This document shows positions 48,639 through 57,185 of a stretch of 64,000 nt of DNA, one piece after another. Numbering within the stretch: position 1 is the first letter of the stretch; every line of letters starts with the position of its first letter. Location: assembly GCA_964401835.1 (NCBI GenBank), contig CAYNZP010000001.1, forward strand, positions 248,001 through 312,000, in the 5' to 3' direction. The position numbers and the translations under genes are program-made. Below the pieces are notes generated by a model that saw nothing but the letters and a program-made list of their open reading frames with translations, did not search any database and was not told the origin of the DNA. The DNA comes from CAYNZP01 sp964401835. Lineage in GTDB: Bacteria; Planctomycetota; Phycisphaerae; SM23-33.

Positions 48639-51622
48639 CAAACAAAACTACCAAGACAATAGCGGTTTTATGCCTTATTTGCATTGCCGCCGGAACCTGC
48701 CTTGCGCAGTCTCAGGACGAAATACTTTCCAACGCCAGAAGTCTGGTCGAAAAGAAAGATTACCCTGCCGCGTTGGCCCAGTATGAGACAATCGGCGAGG
48801 GACTATGGAGCAACCCCGACCTAGTCATCGAATGGGCCAGGGCCTACACCTATGCAAACCAGCACGCCGAAGCAATTGACCTCTTTGAGCAGATAATTGA
48901 AAAGTTCCCCGAAAAGGCGCCTCTGATTGGGCAGGAATTAAATAACCAGCGGGCCTTTATAACCCTCGGCAATGCCCGGGGTTTTGTGGAAAAGAAAGAC
49001 TACTCCGCTGCACTGGCACAATACCAAAAGATCAGTGAATGGATATGGAATTATCCCAGCCTGGTCATCGAATGGGCACGAGTTTATACCTACGCCAATC
49101 AACATGCCGAAGCCGTCGAACTATTCGAGCAGTTCAACCAAAAATTCCCAGACCAGACTGAAATGGCCAAAGGCGAACTGAAAGACCAGCAGGCCTATAT
49201 CATCATCAATGACGCCCGGGAGCTTGTTGCAAAGAAGGATTATTCCGGCGCACTGGAAAAGTATGAGATGATCAGCGAGTGGCTCTGGAAGGACCCGGGA
49301 CTGGTAATTGAGCGGGCAAGGGTCTATTCGTATGCCGGACGCCACGAAGAAGCTGTTTCGCTCTTCAAGAAGGTTATTGAAAAATATCCAGGCAAGACAA
49401 AAGAAATAAAAACTGAACTCATAAATCAGCAAGCCTTTTTAACTCTTAACAATGCCAGAGAACTGGTAGGCCGTAAAAACTACCCAGCCGCCATAAAAGA
49501 ATATAAAAAGATCGACGATTGGCTATGGCGAGACACTGGACTGGTAATCGAACGAGCAAGGGTATATGCCTACGCCGATCGCATGGACGATGCGGAGGAT
49601 CTTCTGGAAGAAATCCGCAAGAGATCCCCTGAAAGCGCCGAGAAAATCTCGAAAGAACTGGATGCACTCAAATATTGGATTCTGCTCGAAAAAGCTAGGA
49701 CCCTTGTACAAAAATCAAATTTTGCCGGGGCACTGGAACAATACGAAAAGATCAGTGGATTTCTCTGGCATGACCCAGGCCTGGTTATCGAGTGGGCACG
49801 GGTAAACGCATACGCCAACCGTCACCAGGCAGCCATTGACCTTTACGAGAAGGTTATTGAAAAACATCCCGACCAGGCCCCTCTGATAGAGCAGGAACTC
49901 CAAGACCAGAAGAACTATATCACACTTCAAAAAGCACAAAACCTGGTTGAAGGTGAAGACTACGAAGGCGCCCTGGAAGAGTACGGAAAGATCAAGGATT
50001 GGCTGTGGCGAGAGCCGGAGCTGGCCATTGAACACGCCCGCGTTCACAGTTACGCGGATAAACACAGCGATGCCGTCGAGCTCTTTGAAGCCATTCGCAA
50101 AAAGTATCCCGAACGTGAAAATGAGTTCCTCAGGGAACTTGCCGACATGTACACTTATGACAATCAGATAAAAAAGGCAATCAGCACCTATAATGAGGCG
50201 ATAGAGGCCAACAACGCCGCCCTGCAATCTCGTCTTGGCCGAGCCAGGGCATTGGTCTGGGTCAGGGATTATAAGCAGGCTTTGGAAGAATACGACGCGA
50301 TACTCGAAGATTACCCGAATCTGGTCGAGGCTATGACAGGAAAGGCTTACGCCCTGAGCTGGATGGACAGGCTTGAAGAGTCCAAGGAACTTTATGAGAA
50401 GGTTCGGGAAATCGACCCGGGCAATTTCAGTGCTCGAATCGGCCTGGCCAGGGTAATGGTCTGGCAAGGCTACCATCGCAAAGGCATAAAGCAATACCTG
50501 ACTATCCTCGACACGGAACCGGAAAACCTTGATGCTATGGAAGGTTTGGCGTTCGCCCTTCACTGGGATGATCGATCCGGCGAAGCTGTTGATGTACTGC
50601 ACCGACTAAACGCCCTCCGGTCGGACCGCAGAGAAGCTGGCAAGCTGATGTACGAGATAAAATTCGCCAAAAAACCGTATATCATTCAAGACAACGAGTA
50701 TGAGCGCGACAGCATCGGCCGACAGGTTCAAACCCACCGGGCAACAGTTGGCGTTCCGCTGAACTTCGACACAACTGTTGAAGGCCTTTATCAGTTACAA
50801 CGAGTTCAGGACAACGACTTCGGCACTGTTAATACCCATACTACCGGTGTTGGTATCCACAGCCGCCTGAATGAACAGTTCAGAGTTGACTCCCTTTTGT
50901 ATGGAACTACCTTTGACCGAAGAAGCTGGGAAGCGTTTACTACAGACACAAAATTGACCTGGGCTCCTGACGATTTCTGGCGTTTCAGGCTTGGTTACGA
51001 CCGTGAAACTTTCACTGATGTTGAAGCTATCCTCAATCAGATTGTCGTAGACAGCTATTCTATTAAAACTGCTTTCAGGCCGGATCGTTTCTGGCTGTTC
51101 AGCGGAAAATTCAAACAGGGAATGTATTCAGACTCCAACCGCCAGGATTCGGTCCTTGCGATGATTGAATACAGATTTACTCACGACCCGTTCATCAAGA
51201 TGTACTACAACTACTATTTTTCCAATTGGCATACACAAAAAGGCCACGGGTATTTCAATCCGAAAAACTTCCAGTCTCACACGGTTGGTGTGTACATCTC
51301 GAAAAAAATATCCCCGAAACTTTTCGTTGAAGGGCAAGTGTCGCTTGGATATGAAACACACACACCGAGAATTTGTGCTCCCACAATTTTCTATGCCGGC
51401 GGAATCAGGTATCGCCTTGACGAACAATGGTTCATCTCGGCACGTGGAGAATATTTCAAGGCATGGGAAGACAATTTCAGAGACAGCGATGGTTATGTTT
51501 CGTCAAGAGCCATGTTGACCCTGGGTTATTCCTTCGGACCGGGAGGTGAGGAAGAACCCGAGCCGGGACCCTTCGATACAATTCGCATGCCCGACCCATC
51601 GGAACGGTCACCGAGTCGCTAG
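48635..51622 (+). CDS. TPR-repeat outer-membrane beta-barrel exporter (PgaA/BcsC-like)
   Basis: A 995-residue protein with a signal peptide (VLCLICIAAGTCLAQS). Residues 31-510 are six repeats of exactly 80 residues, each with the pattern NARxLVxKKDYxxAL, WLWxxPxLVIExARVYxYAxxH and ELxxQxA. Conventional TPR units follow to about 670 (SRLGRARALVWVRDYKQAL, ARIGLARVMVWQGY). The last ~300 residues alternate strands ending in aromatic residues (HTTGVGIHSRLNEQFRV, FRLGYDRETF, SRAMLTLGYSFGPG), a YaiO/PgaA-type barrel, then a Pro-rich tail. By analogy the TPR part lies in the periplasm and the barrel lets the polymer out. It pairs with the glycosyltransferase upstream. Confidence 0.82.
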   Translation: MTNKTTKTIAVLCLICIAAGTCLAQSQDEILSNARSLVEKKDYPAALAQYETIGEGLWSNPDLVIEWARAYTYANQHAEAIDLFEQIIEKFPEKAPLIGQELNNQRAFITLGNARGFVEKKDYSAALAQYQKISEWIWNYPSLVIEWARVYTYANQHAEAVELFEQFNQKFPDQTEMAKGELKDQQAYIIINDARELVAKKDYSGALEKYEMISEWLWKDPGLVIERARVYSYAGRHEEAVSLFKKVIEKYPGKTKEIKTELINQQAFLTLNNARELVGRKNYPAAIKEYKKIDDWLWRDTGLVIERARVYAYADRMDDAEDLLEEIRKRSPESAEKISKELDALKYWILLEKARTLVQKSNFAGALEQYEKISGFLWHDPGLVIEWARVNAYANRHQAAIDLYEKVIEKHPDQAPLIEQELQDQKNYITLQKAQNLVEGEDYEGALEEYGKIKDWLWREPELAIEHARVHSYADKHSDAVELFEAIRKKYPERENEFLRELADMYTYDNQIKKAISTYNEAIEANNAALQSRLGRARALVWVRDYKQALEEYDAILEDYPNLVEAMTGKAYALSWMDRLEESKELYEKVREIDPGNFSARIGLARVMVWQGYHRKGIKQYLTILDTEPENLDAMEGLAFALHWDDRSGEAVDVLHRLNALRSDRREAGKLMYEIKFAKKPYIIQDNEYERDSIGRQVQTHRATVGVPLNFDTTVEGLYQLQRVQDNDFGTVNTHTTGVGIHSRLNEQFRVDSLLYGTTFDRRSWEAFTTDTKLTWAPDDFWRFRLGYDRETFTDVEAILNQIVVDSYSIKTAFRPDRFWLFSGKFKQGMYSDSNRQDSVLAMIEYRFTHDPFIKMYYNYYFSNWHTQKGHGYFNPKNFQSHTVGVYISKKISPKLFVEGQVSLGYETHTPRICAPTIFYAGGIRYRLDEQWFISARGEYFKAWEDNFRDSDGYVSSRAMLTLGYSFGPGGEEEPEPGPFDTIRMPDPSERSPSR
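48725..50164 (+). repeat. six in-frame 240-bp repeats within the exporter gene
   Basis: The exporter gene holds six consecutive units of exactly 240 bases (80 codons) with no insertion or deletion between units over 1440 bases. They differ in sequence but keep the same key residues at the same position, for example the (K/R)xxY-x3-AL and LVIExARV motifs. This points to stepwise internal duplication with strong length constraint. Confidence 0.85.
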
Positions 51623-51647
51623 CCGCTGTTAATAAAAAAGTGGGTTT

Positions 51648-53075
51648 TTAAACTTCGGGCAAATCAAAGCCGAAATACCTCGCGGCGTTATTGTAAGAAA
51701 TGTCGCTGACCATTGCCCCAACCAGGTCCATATCATCTGGAATAAGACCTTTGGCCATATCCCAGCCGAGAATATTGCAAAGAATCCGACGGAAGTACTC
51801 ATGTCGTGTGTAGCTTAGGAAAGACCGGCTGTCGGTTAACATACCCACAAAACGTCTCAACAGACCCAACTGGCTCAATGCCTCCATCTGGCGCTCCATG
51901 CCATCTTTTTGATCCAGGAACCACCAACCGCTGCCAAGCTGAATTTTACCGGCAGTGACACCGTCCTGGAAATTACCCAGCATCGTCGCAAGGAGTTCAT
52001 TATCCCTTGGATTGAGGTTATAAATAATCGTCTTGGCCAATTGATTCGATTTATCGAGCTTGTCAAGCAATCTTGATAAAGGACGGGCAATTTCAAAGTC
52101 TCCGATTGAATCAAAGCCGGTATCAGGCCCAAGCTTTTCAAACATCCTGGTATTATTGTTCCGCAATGCCCCTAGATGGAATTGCTGAGTCCAGCCTTTT
52201 TCGTAATCCATAATGCCAAACTCATAAAGCATCGCGGATTTAAACTTCAATCCTTCCATTTCATCCAGCTCACCCCCGCCCCGGATTTTTTCAAAAATAG
52301 CCTCGATATCAGCCTGGGTGTAATCTTCCCCAAAAGCTGTTTCTATTCCGTGGTCGCTAAGACGGCACCCCACAGAATGAAAATAATCGTGTCGTTTCCG
52401 GATTGCCTCTAAATAAGAGCCAAAATCCTTGATATCAACATCCGCAGCCCCAGCGAGTTTATCTACCCACTCATTAAATCCTGCAGTATCTTCGACAGCC
52501 ATGCCTTTATCAGGCCGCCAAGTCGGCAGTACCTGAACTTCAAATGTATTATCTTCAGCAATTGCCCGGTGGTGTTCCAGTGAATCGATCGGATCGTCTG
52601 TTGTGCAAACCAGAACTACGTTACTATTTGTCATAAGCGAGCGGCTGGAGAAATTCGGCTGCTGATTTTTTTCATTGCAGCGATTCCAGATTTCTTTTGC
52701 TGTGTCCGGGCCAAGGAGTTTATCGGAAACGTCAAAATACCTGGCAAGCTCCAAATGCGACCAGTGATAAAGGGGATTGCGCAGCAAGTAGGGCAGAGTC
52801 TGGGCGAATTTTTCAAACTTCTCCCAATCGGACGCATCGCCCGTGCAATAGCGTTCATCAACCCCATTTGACCGCATAGCCCGCCATTTGTAGTGGTCGC
52901 CGTACAGCCATATCTGCGTGATGTTTTCCCAGCGACTGTCCGCTGCTATCTGCTCTGGTTGAAGATGGCAGTGGTAATCGATTATGGGCATTTGGGCTGC
53001 ATAATCGTGGTAAAGTCGCTTTGCCTGCTTCGTTTCCAGTAAAAAATCGTCATGTATAAAGTTGTCTTTTTTCAT
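51648..53075 (-). CDS. uxaC: glucuronate/galacturonate (uronate) isomerase
   Basis: A 475-residue amidohydrolase-fold isomerase that converts D-glucuronate to fructuronate or D-galacturonate to tagaturonate, the first step of uronate catabolism. The metal motif IIDYHCHLQP (H35, H37) is at the N-terminus, with LYGDHYKWRAMRSNG and TTDDPIDSLEHH, and WWFLDQKDGMERQME and SFLSYTRHEYFRR near the end, all UxaC signatures. ATG 53075 is chosen over a GTG two codons upstream. The gene is alone, converging on the exporter gene with 25 bases between; no other uronate gene is in the window. Confidence 0.95.
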   Translation of the reverse strand: MKKDNFIHDDFLLETKQAKRLYHDYAAQMPIIDYHCHLQPEQIAADSRWENITQIWLYGDHYKWRAMRSNGVDERYCTGDASDWEKFEKFAQTLPYLLRNPLYHWSHLELARYFDVSDKLLGPDTAKEIWNRCNEKNQQPNFSSRSLMTNSNVVLVCTTDDPIDSLEHHRAIAEDNTFEVQVLPTWRPDKGMAVEDTAGFNEWVDKLAGAADVDIKDFGSYLEAIRKRHDYFHSVGCRLSDHGIETAFGEDYTQADIEAIFEKIRGGGELDEMEGLKFKSAMLYEFGIMDYEKGWTQQFHLGALRNNNTRMFEKLGPDTGFDSIGDFEIARPLSRLLDKLDKSNQLAKTIIYNLNPRDNELLATMLGNFQDGVTAGKIQLGSGWWFLDQKDGMERQMEALSQLGLLRRFVGMLTDSRSFLSYTRHEYFRRILCNILGWDMAKGLIPDDMDLVGAMVSDISYNNAARYFGFDLPEV

Positions 53076-53277
53076 AATCACTCAAACCTATTTACGCCGG
53101 AGCAGTTAAAAAACAATAAATTACTTACAACAAGAAGATACACATAGCAAAACACCCATTTAAAGTAAATACTTATGATATATCATGGCCAGATTTTAAT
53201 TGGTAAAGACTTATAAATTGCCCAATTTCCAAGCGTCTTTCCATGATAGACATTTCTCATAGAGCATTTTGCACTAT

Positions 53278-53305
53278 TAAAGTGCCTACACCTGATTGCC
53301 GATCC
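53278..53305 (+). promoter_or_regulatory. possible sigma-28 promoter of the diguanylate cyclase gene
   Basis: TAAA (53278-53281), 16 bases, GCCGATCC (53298-53305). The FliA consensus is TAAA-N15-GCCGATAA, so six of eight -10 bases match but the spacer is one base long. It is 62 bases upstream of the cyclase ATG. Weaker than the cheA promoter at 54442. Confidence 0.4.
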
Positions 53306-53367
53306 CCTTAGTGCTACTGGATTTTAGGAATTTAAACTTATTTATCGAAGTTGAAGTGGAGTAAGCA

Positions 53368-54312
53368 ATGCGTATCCTTATCGTCGAAGACGACGGCTTT
53401 ACCCGTCGTTTTCTTGCAAGATCAATTGAACAATGGGGATACGAGGCCGTATTGGCGTCGGGCGGCAAGGAAGCCTGGGGGATTCTTCAGAGCGAAAACG
53501 CACCAAAACTTGTCCTGCTGGACTGGATGATGCCCGAAATTTCCGGTGTAGAACTGTGCAAAAAGATTCGCCAGAGAAATGCCAGCAAATCCACCTATGT
53601 CATCATGCTGACTGCCAAGGAAGGGACATCTCCCCTTGTTGATGCGATGAACGCTGGTGCAGATGATTTTATTACAAAAACCTTTGATATTCGCGAACTC
53701 AAGGTTCGATTGCGTGCAGCCAGGAGAATCGTCGAGCTCGAACAGGCACTTTGGAAATTGGCCACACGAGATCCATTAACGAAAATCTGGAATAGAGGGG
53801 CCATATTTGAAATTCTCAACAAAGAGCTTTCCCGCTCGACAAAATCAGGTAAGCCTGTCGCGGTAATAATGGTCGATATCGATCAATTCAAGACCATCAA
53901 CGACCAGTTCGGCCATAATGTTGGAGACGCGGTAATTTCCGACATTTCGCAGAAAATGAGCTTAAATCTCCGGCCATATGACACCGTTGGCAGATACGGA
54001 GGAGAGGAATTTTTGATTGTCCTTCCGGAACCTGCCGCACACGATGCCGCCAACGTTGCTGAAAGGCTCCGAGAAAGTATTGCATCGAAAGCTGTCGAGG
54101 TCGAAGGGGCCTTTATTTCGGTAACCGCCAGCTTCGGCCTGGCAGTAGGAACTCAAAAACAGCAGCTCGATGCAGAATCTCTTATCCAGGCAGCAGATGC
54201 CGCGCTTTATAAGGCAAAGGCTTCCGGACGCAATCGGGTAGAAATAGCACCTACTGTTGCCAATCTTTTCGACTCTGAGGATAAGGACCGCAGAAATACG
54301 AATGTTGCCTGA
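53368..54312 (+). CDS. response regulator with diguanylate cyclase (GGDEF) output
   Basis: A 314-residue protein. Residues 1-120 are a receiver domain (ILIVEDDGF, phospho-acceptor D52 in LLDWMMPEISG; the usual KPF is TKTF). Residues ~135-300 are a GGDEF domain with active site GGEEF (211-215) and the product-inhibition site RPYD (202-205) exactly five residues ahead, so it should make c-di-GMP and be feedback inhibited. GGAG lies six bases before the ATG. It resembles PleD/WspR-type cyclases with one receiver. It lies just before the chemotaxis cluster and near the exopolysaccharide operon, so it may link sensing to motility or matrix production. Confidence 0.93.
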   Translation: MRILIVEDDGFTRRFLARSIEQWGYEAVLASGGKEAWGILQSENAPKLVLLDWMMPEISGVELCKKIRQRNASKSTYVIMLTAKEGTSPLVDAMNAGADDFITKTFDIRELKVRLRAARRIVELEQALWKLATRDPLTKIWNRGAIFEILNKELSRSTKSGKPVAVIMVDIDQFKTINDQFGHNVGDAVISDISQKMSLNLRPYDTVGRYGGEEFLIVLPEPAAHDAANVAERLRESIASKAVEVEGAFISVTASFGLAVGTQKQQLDAESLIQAADAALYKAKASGRNRVEIAPTVANLFDSEDKDRRNTNVA

Positions 54313-54441
54313 AATCAGGGGCAAAAAGCCGGTTCAAAGCAAAATACCCTTTATTTAACTTCTTCAAATATAGTCACTTAAATAATTTTGCCCTGAATTC
54401 CAATCCTGTCCATTTTCAGGCATCTTTTTTGAATCCTTAAT

Positions 54442-54468
54442 TAAACACCCCTCGTAAACGGCCGATAT
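54442..54468 (+). promoter_or_regulatory. sigma-28 (FliA-type) promoter of the chemotaxis cluster
   Basis: TAAA (54442-54445), exactly 15 bases, GCCGATAT (54461-54468). This matches the FliA consensus TAAA-N15-GCCGATAA in all but the last base. It lies 84 bases upstream of cheA and implies that the cluster is expressed with late flagellar genes. Confidence 0.7.
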
Positions 54469-54551
54469 ATCTCATGTTAAGAATTGGGCTTGCGATGCCT
54501 TGCGCAAAAAAGTGATTTTGAAGTGTTTGGGGCGGGCTTTAGGAAGCCGTA

Positions 54552-56609
54552 ATGGATTCGAAACAGAATATTAGTAGTATAATTGAGAGCATAGCTGCCG
54601 GGGTTCTCGCTATAAGTCCGCGCGATATCGAAGCAAAAGTCAAAATCAGTGTCGACCTGGCAAAGGCCCTGGAATCTCTGGACTCTTCGTCATTAAGTGC
54701 TCAAGCTGTCACCCTCGCTCTGCAGGTTTTCCATGCGTCCTGCCAAGGCCTGTCCCCCCAATCTCCGGAATTGATGAACGCCGTTGCTGCTGCGCTCATA
54801 AGCGTTTCAGAGCATACAGCCAATCCAAACAGCCAAACCGAGAAAACTCTCAAAGAGAATTACAACAACCTTCAGGTTTTTTTGCAGACTGAGCCGACAC
54901 AGGCCCAGCAGGCTCCTCAAGACAACGATCGTTCGTCGCAGAATATCGCTATTGACATAGACCCTGAGCTTCTACAGGAATTCATTGCTGAGGCGTTAGA
55001 CCATGTCGCAACGGCAGAGTCTTCCTTACTGAATATCGAAACAAAAGGTGACGATCCCGAACTGATCAACGCCACGCTGAGAGCTTTTCATACCGTCAAA
55101 GGCGCTTCTGCTTTTCTTGGTCTCAAAAAGATAAACAAACTTGCCCATAGCGGAGAAAATCTCTTAGCCAAAGCCCGCAATGGCGAGATTAAAATCATCG
55201 GGGAATATGCCGACCTTGCTCTGCAGTCATGCGATGTCCTCAAAAAGATGATTCAGAGTCTGGACGATCAAGCAACTAAACTGGATTTCGCGGATGACTT
55301 GGACCGACTCCTTGCAAATCTGTCGAACTTGGAAAGTCTAAATAAATCCGAGCCTAAATCTGCTAAAACCCAAGCCCCAGAAAGCGACATAACGCAAGAA
55401 AAGCAAAACCAGACAAAAGCATCGACCGAGTCAACAGTTCGAGTAAGCACAAAAAGACTTGACGACCTGATCGACATGGTCGGTGAATTGGTTATCGCAC
55501 AGTCCATGGTCGCACAAGACCCAAGCGTGGTTGCGGATAAGTCCTCAAATCTGACTAAAAACATAGCCCATGCAGGTAAGATCGTTAGAGAACTGCAGGA
55601 CATTACGATGGCTCTTCGTTTGGTTCCGCTGAAGGCAACCTTCGCAAAGATGACAAGGGTAGCCCGGGACCTGGCTCGAAAGTCCGGCAAAACAATTAAG
55701 TTTGTTACAAGCGGGGAAGAGACCGAAATTGACCGAAATATGGTCCAGGTGCTCAATGACCCGCTGGTTCACATGATCCGTAATGCAGTCGACCATGGCA
55801 TAGAGTGCGATAAGCAAAGAAGCCAAAAAGGCAAAGAACCAGCCGCTGAAATTCGGCTTCATGCGTATCACTCAGCAGGCAATGTCATTATTGAACTCAG
55901 CGACAATGGAAGGGGGCTGGATAAGCAAAAGATTCTGGCCAAAGCAATCGAACTAGGTCTAACACAGCCGGGAAGGGAATTGACCGAAAGTGACATTTTC
56001 TCGCTGATATTCCAACCTGGATTTTCAACGGCTGAAAAAGTTACGGATATCTCAGGGCGGGGTGTCGGCCTCGATGTAGCGAATCAGAATATCACCGCTC
56101 TGCACGGCCGAATTGAGGTCCAATCCGAATCCAACACGCAAACGACCTTTACTATCCGCTTGCCGCTGACAATGGCAATTACAGACGCGATGCTGGTTCG
56201 TGTTGGCCAGGAAAGATACCTCCTGCCGACAATAAACATCGACCGGACGTTCTGGCCTCAGCCCGGTTCAATTTCTACCGTAGCCGGGCGGGGCGAAATG
56301 GTCATGTATCGCGATAAGCTCATCCCTATATTGCGTCTGCACAAAATTCTTGACCTTAATGGCGCAACGGAAGATCCACACAAAGCTTTGCTCGTTGTCG
56401 TTAAAGGAAGAAGGCTCAATTGTGCCTTACTGGTTGATGAACTTCTTGGCCATCAGCAGGCTGTTATCAAGTCTCTTGGCAAGGCACTTACAAATGTCAC
56501 GGTCGCAGCAGGTGGCGCGATTCTGGGCGATGGTCAGGTTGGAATAATTCTCGATACCGACAGTCTCATAGATTTTACAAATAACCACGATGAATCAGGA
56601 GCCGCTTAG
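54552..56609 (+). CDS. cheA: chemotaxis histidine kinase CheA
   Basis: A 685-residue CheA. An unrecognised helical region (1-135) precedes the Hpt domain, with phospho-acceptor H180 in RAFHTVKGASAFLG. After a linker come the dimerisation helices (VSTKRLDDLIDMVGELVIAQ), the ATPase domain (VHMIRNAVDHGIE for the N box, DISGRGVGLDVANQNI for G boxes) and a C-terminal CheW-like domain (RYLLPTINIDRTF). The P2 domain that docks CheY/CheB in enteric CheA is not evident; the linker is short. AGGA is seven bases before the ATG. It starts the operon behind a sigma-28 promoter. Confidence 0.95.
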   Translation: MDSKQNISSIIESIAAGVLAISPRDIEAKVKISVDLAKALESLDSSSLSAQAVTLALQVFHASCQGLSPQSPELMNAVAAALISVSEHTANPNSQTEKTLKENYNNLQVFLQTEPTQAQQAPQDNDRSSQNIAIDIDPELLQEFIAEALDHVATAESSLLNIETKGDDPELINATLRAFHTVKGASAFLGLKKINKLAHSGENLLAKARNGEIKIIGEYADLALQSCDVLKKMIQSLDDQATKLDFADDLDRLLANLSNLESLNKSEPKSAKTQAPESDITQEKQNQTKASTESTVRVSTKRLDDLIDMVGELVIAQSMVAQDPSVVADKSSNLTKNIAHAGKIVRELQDITMALRLVPLKATFAKMTRVARDLARKSGKTIKFVTSGEETEIDRNMVQVLNDPLVHMIRNAVDHGIECDKQRSQKGKEPAAEIRLHAYHSAGNVIIELSDNGRGLDKQKILAKAIELGLTQPGRELTESDIFSLIFQPGFSTAEKVTDISGRGVGLDVANQNITALHGRIEVQSESNTQTTFTIRLPLTMAITDAMLVRVGQERYLLPTINIDRTFWPQPGSISTVAGRGEMVMYRDKLIPILRLHKILDLNGATEDPHKALLVVVKGRRLNCALLVDELLGHQQAVIKSLGKALTNVTVAAGGAILGDGQVGIILDTDSLIDFTNNHDESGAA

Positions 56610-56638
56610 CCGCGGCCGCATATAAGGAGCATCCAGTT

Positions 56639-57139
56639 ATGCAGGAAAACAACGCAACAGCAACAATAGAACAAACGGACAGCAGTGCTGCCAAGCATGC
56701 CGGAAAGTATCTGAGCTTCTCTCTGGCAGCCGAAGAATATGGTCTGGATATTATGAAGGTTCGCGAAATCATCAAAATGATGCGAATGACTTCAGTTCCA
56801 GGAACTCCGGATTATGTTAAGGGTGTAATAAACCTTCGCGGAAAGGTCATCCCGGTAATCGATCTGCGCCTCAAGCTTGATATGCCCGAAATCGAATATT
56901 CAAAGCTTACGGCAATTATTGTCGTGCAGGTTTCAGATACAGAGGTCGGGCTTATCGTTGACAGGGTAATTGAGGTGATGGATATCTCGGCTGCCCAAAT
57001 CGAAGAAGCGCCTTCGTTTGGTTCTGGCCTTGGGACGGATTTGATTCTCGGCCTGAGCAAAGCCAACGAAAAGGTAACGATTCTTTTGGATATTAACAAG
57101 GTAGTCGAACTGGACGAGTTGTCCGTTATTAACACATAA
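56639..57139 (+). CDS. cheW: chemotaxis coupling protein CheW
   Basis: A 166-residue SH3-like adaptor that links receptors to CheA. KYLSFSLAAEEYGLDIMKVREI opens the domain in pieces typical of CheW, followed by PGTPDYVKGVINLRGKVIPV with the conserved GxINLRG and VIDLRLKL, and GLIVDRVIEVMDI later. A ~22-residue polar N-terminal extension precedes the domain. AAGGAG is well spaced before the ATG. It lies 29 bases after cheA and 46 before the receptor gene. Confidence 0.95.
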   Translation: MQENNATATIEQTDSSAAKHAGKYLSFSLAAEEYGLDIMKVREIIKMMRMTSVPGTPDYVKGVINLRGKVIPVIDLRLKLDMPEIEYSKLTAIIVVQVSDTEVGLIVDRVIEVMDISAAQIEEAPSFGSGLGTDLILGLSKANEKVTILLDINKVVELDELSVINT

Positions 57140-57185
57140 ATCGATATATAAACAATAATTAAGGTTGACTAAGGAGTAAACCGAA

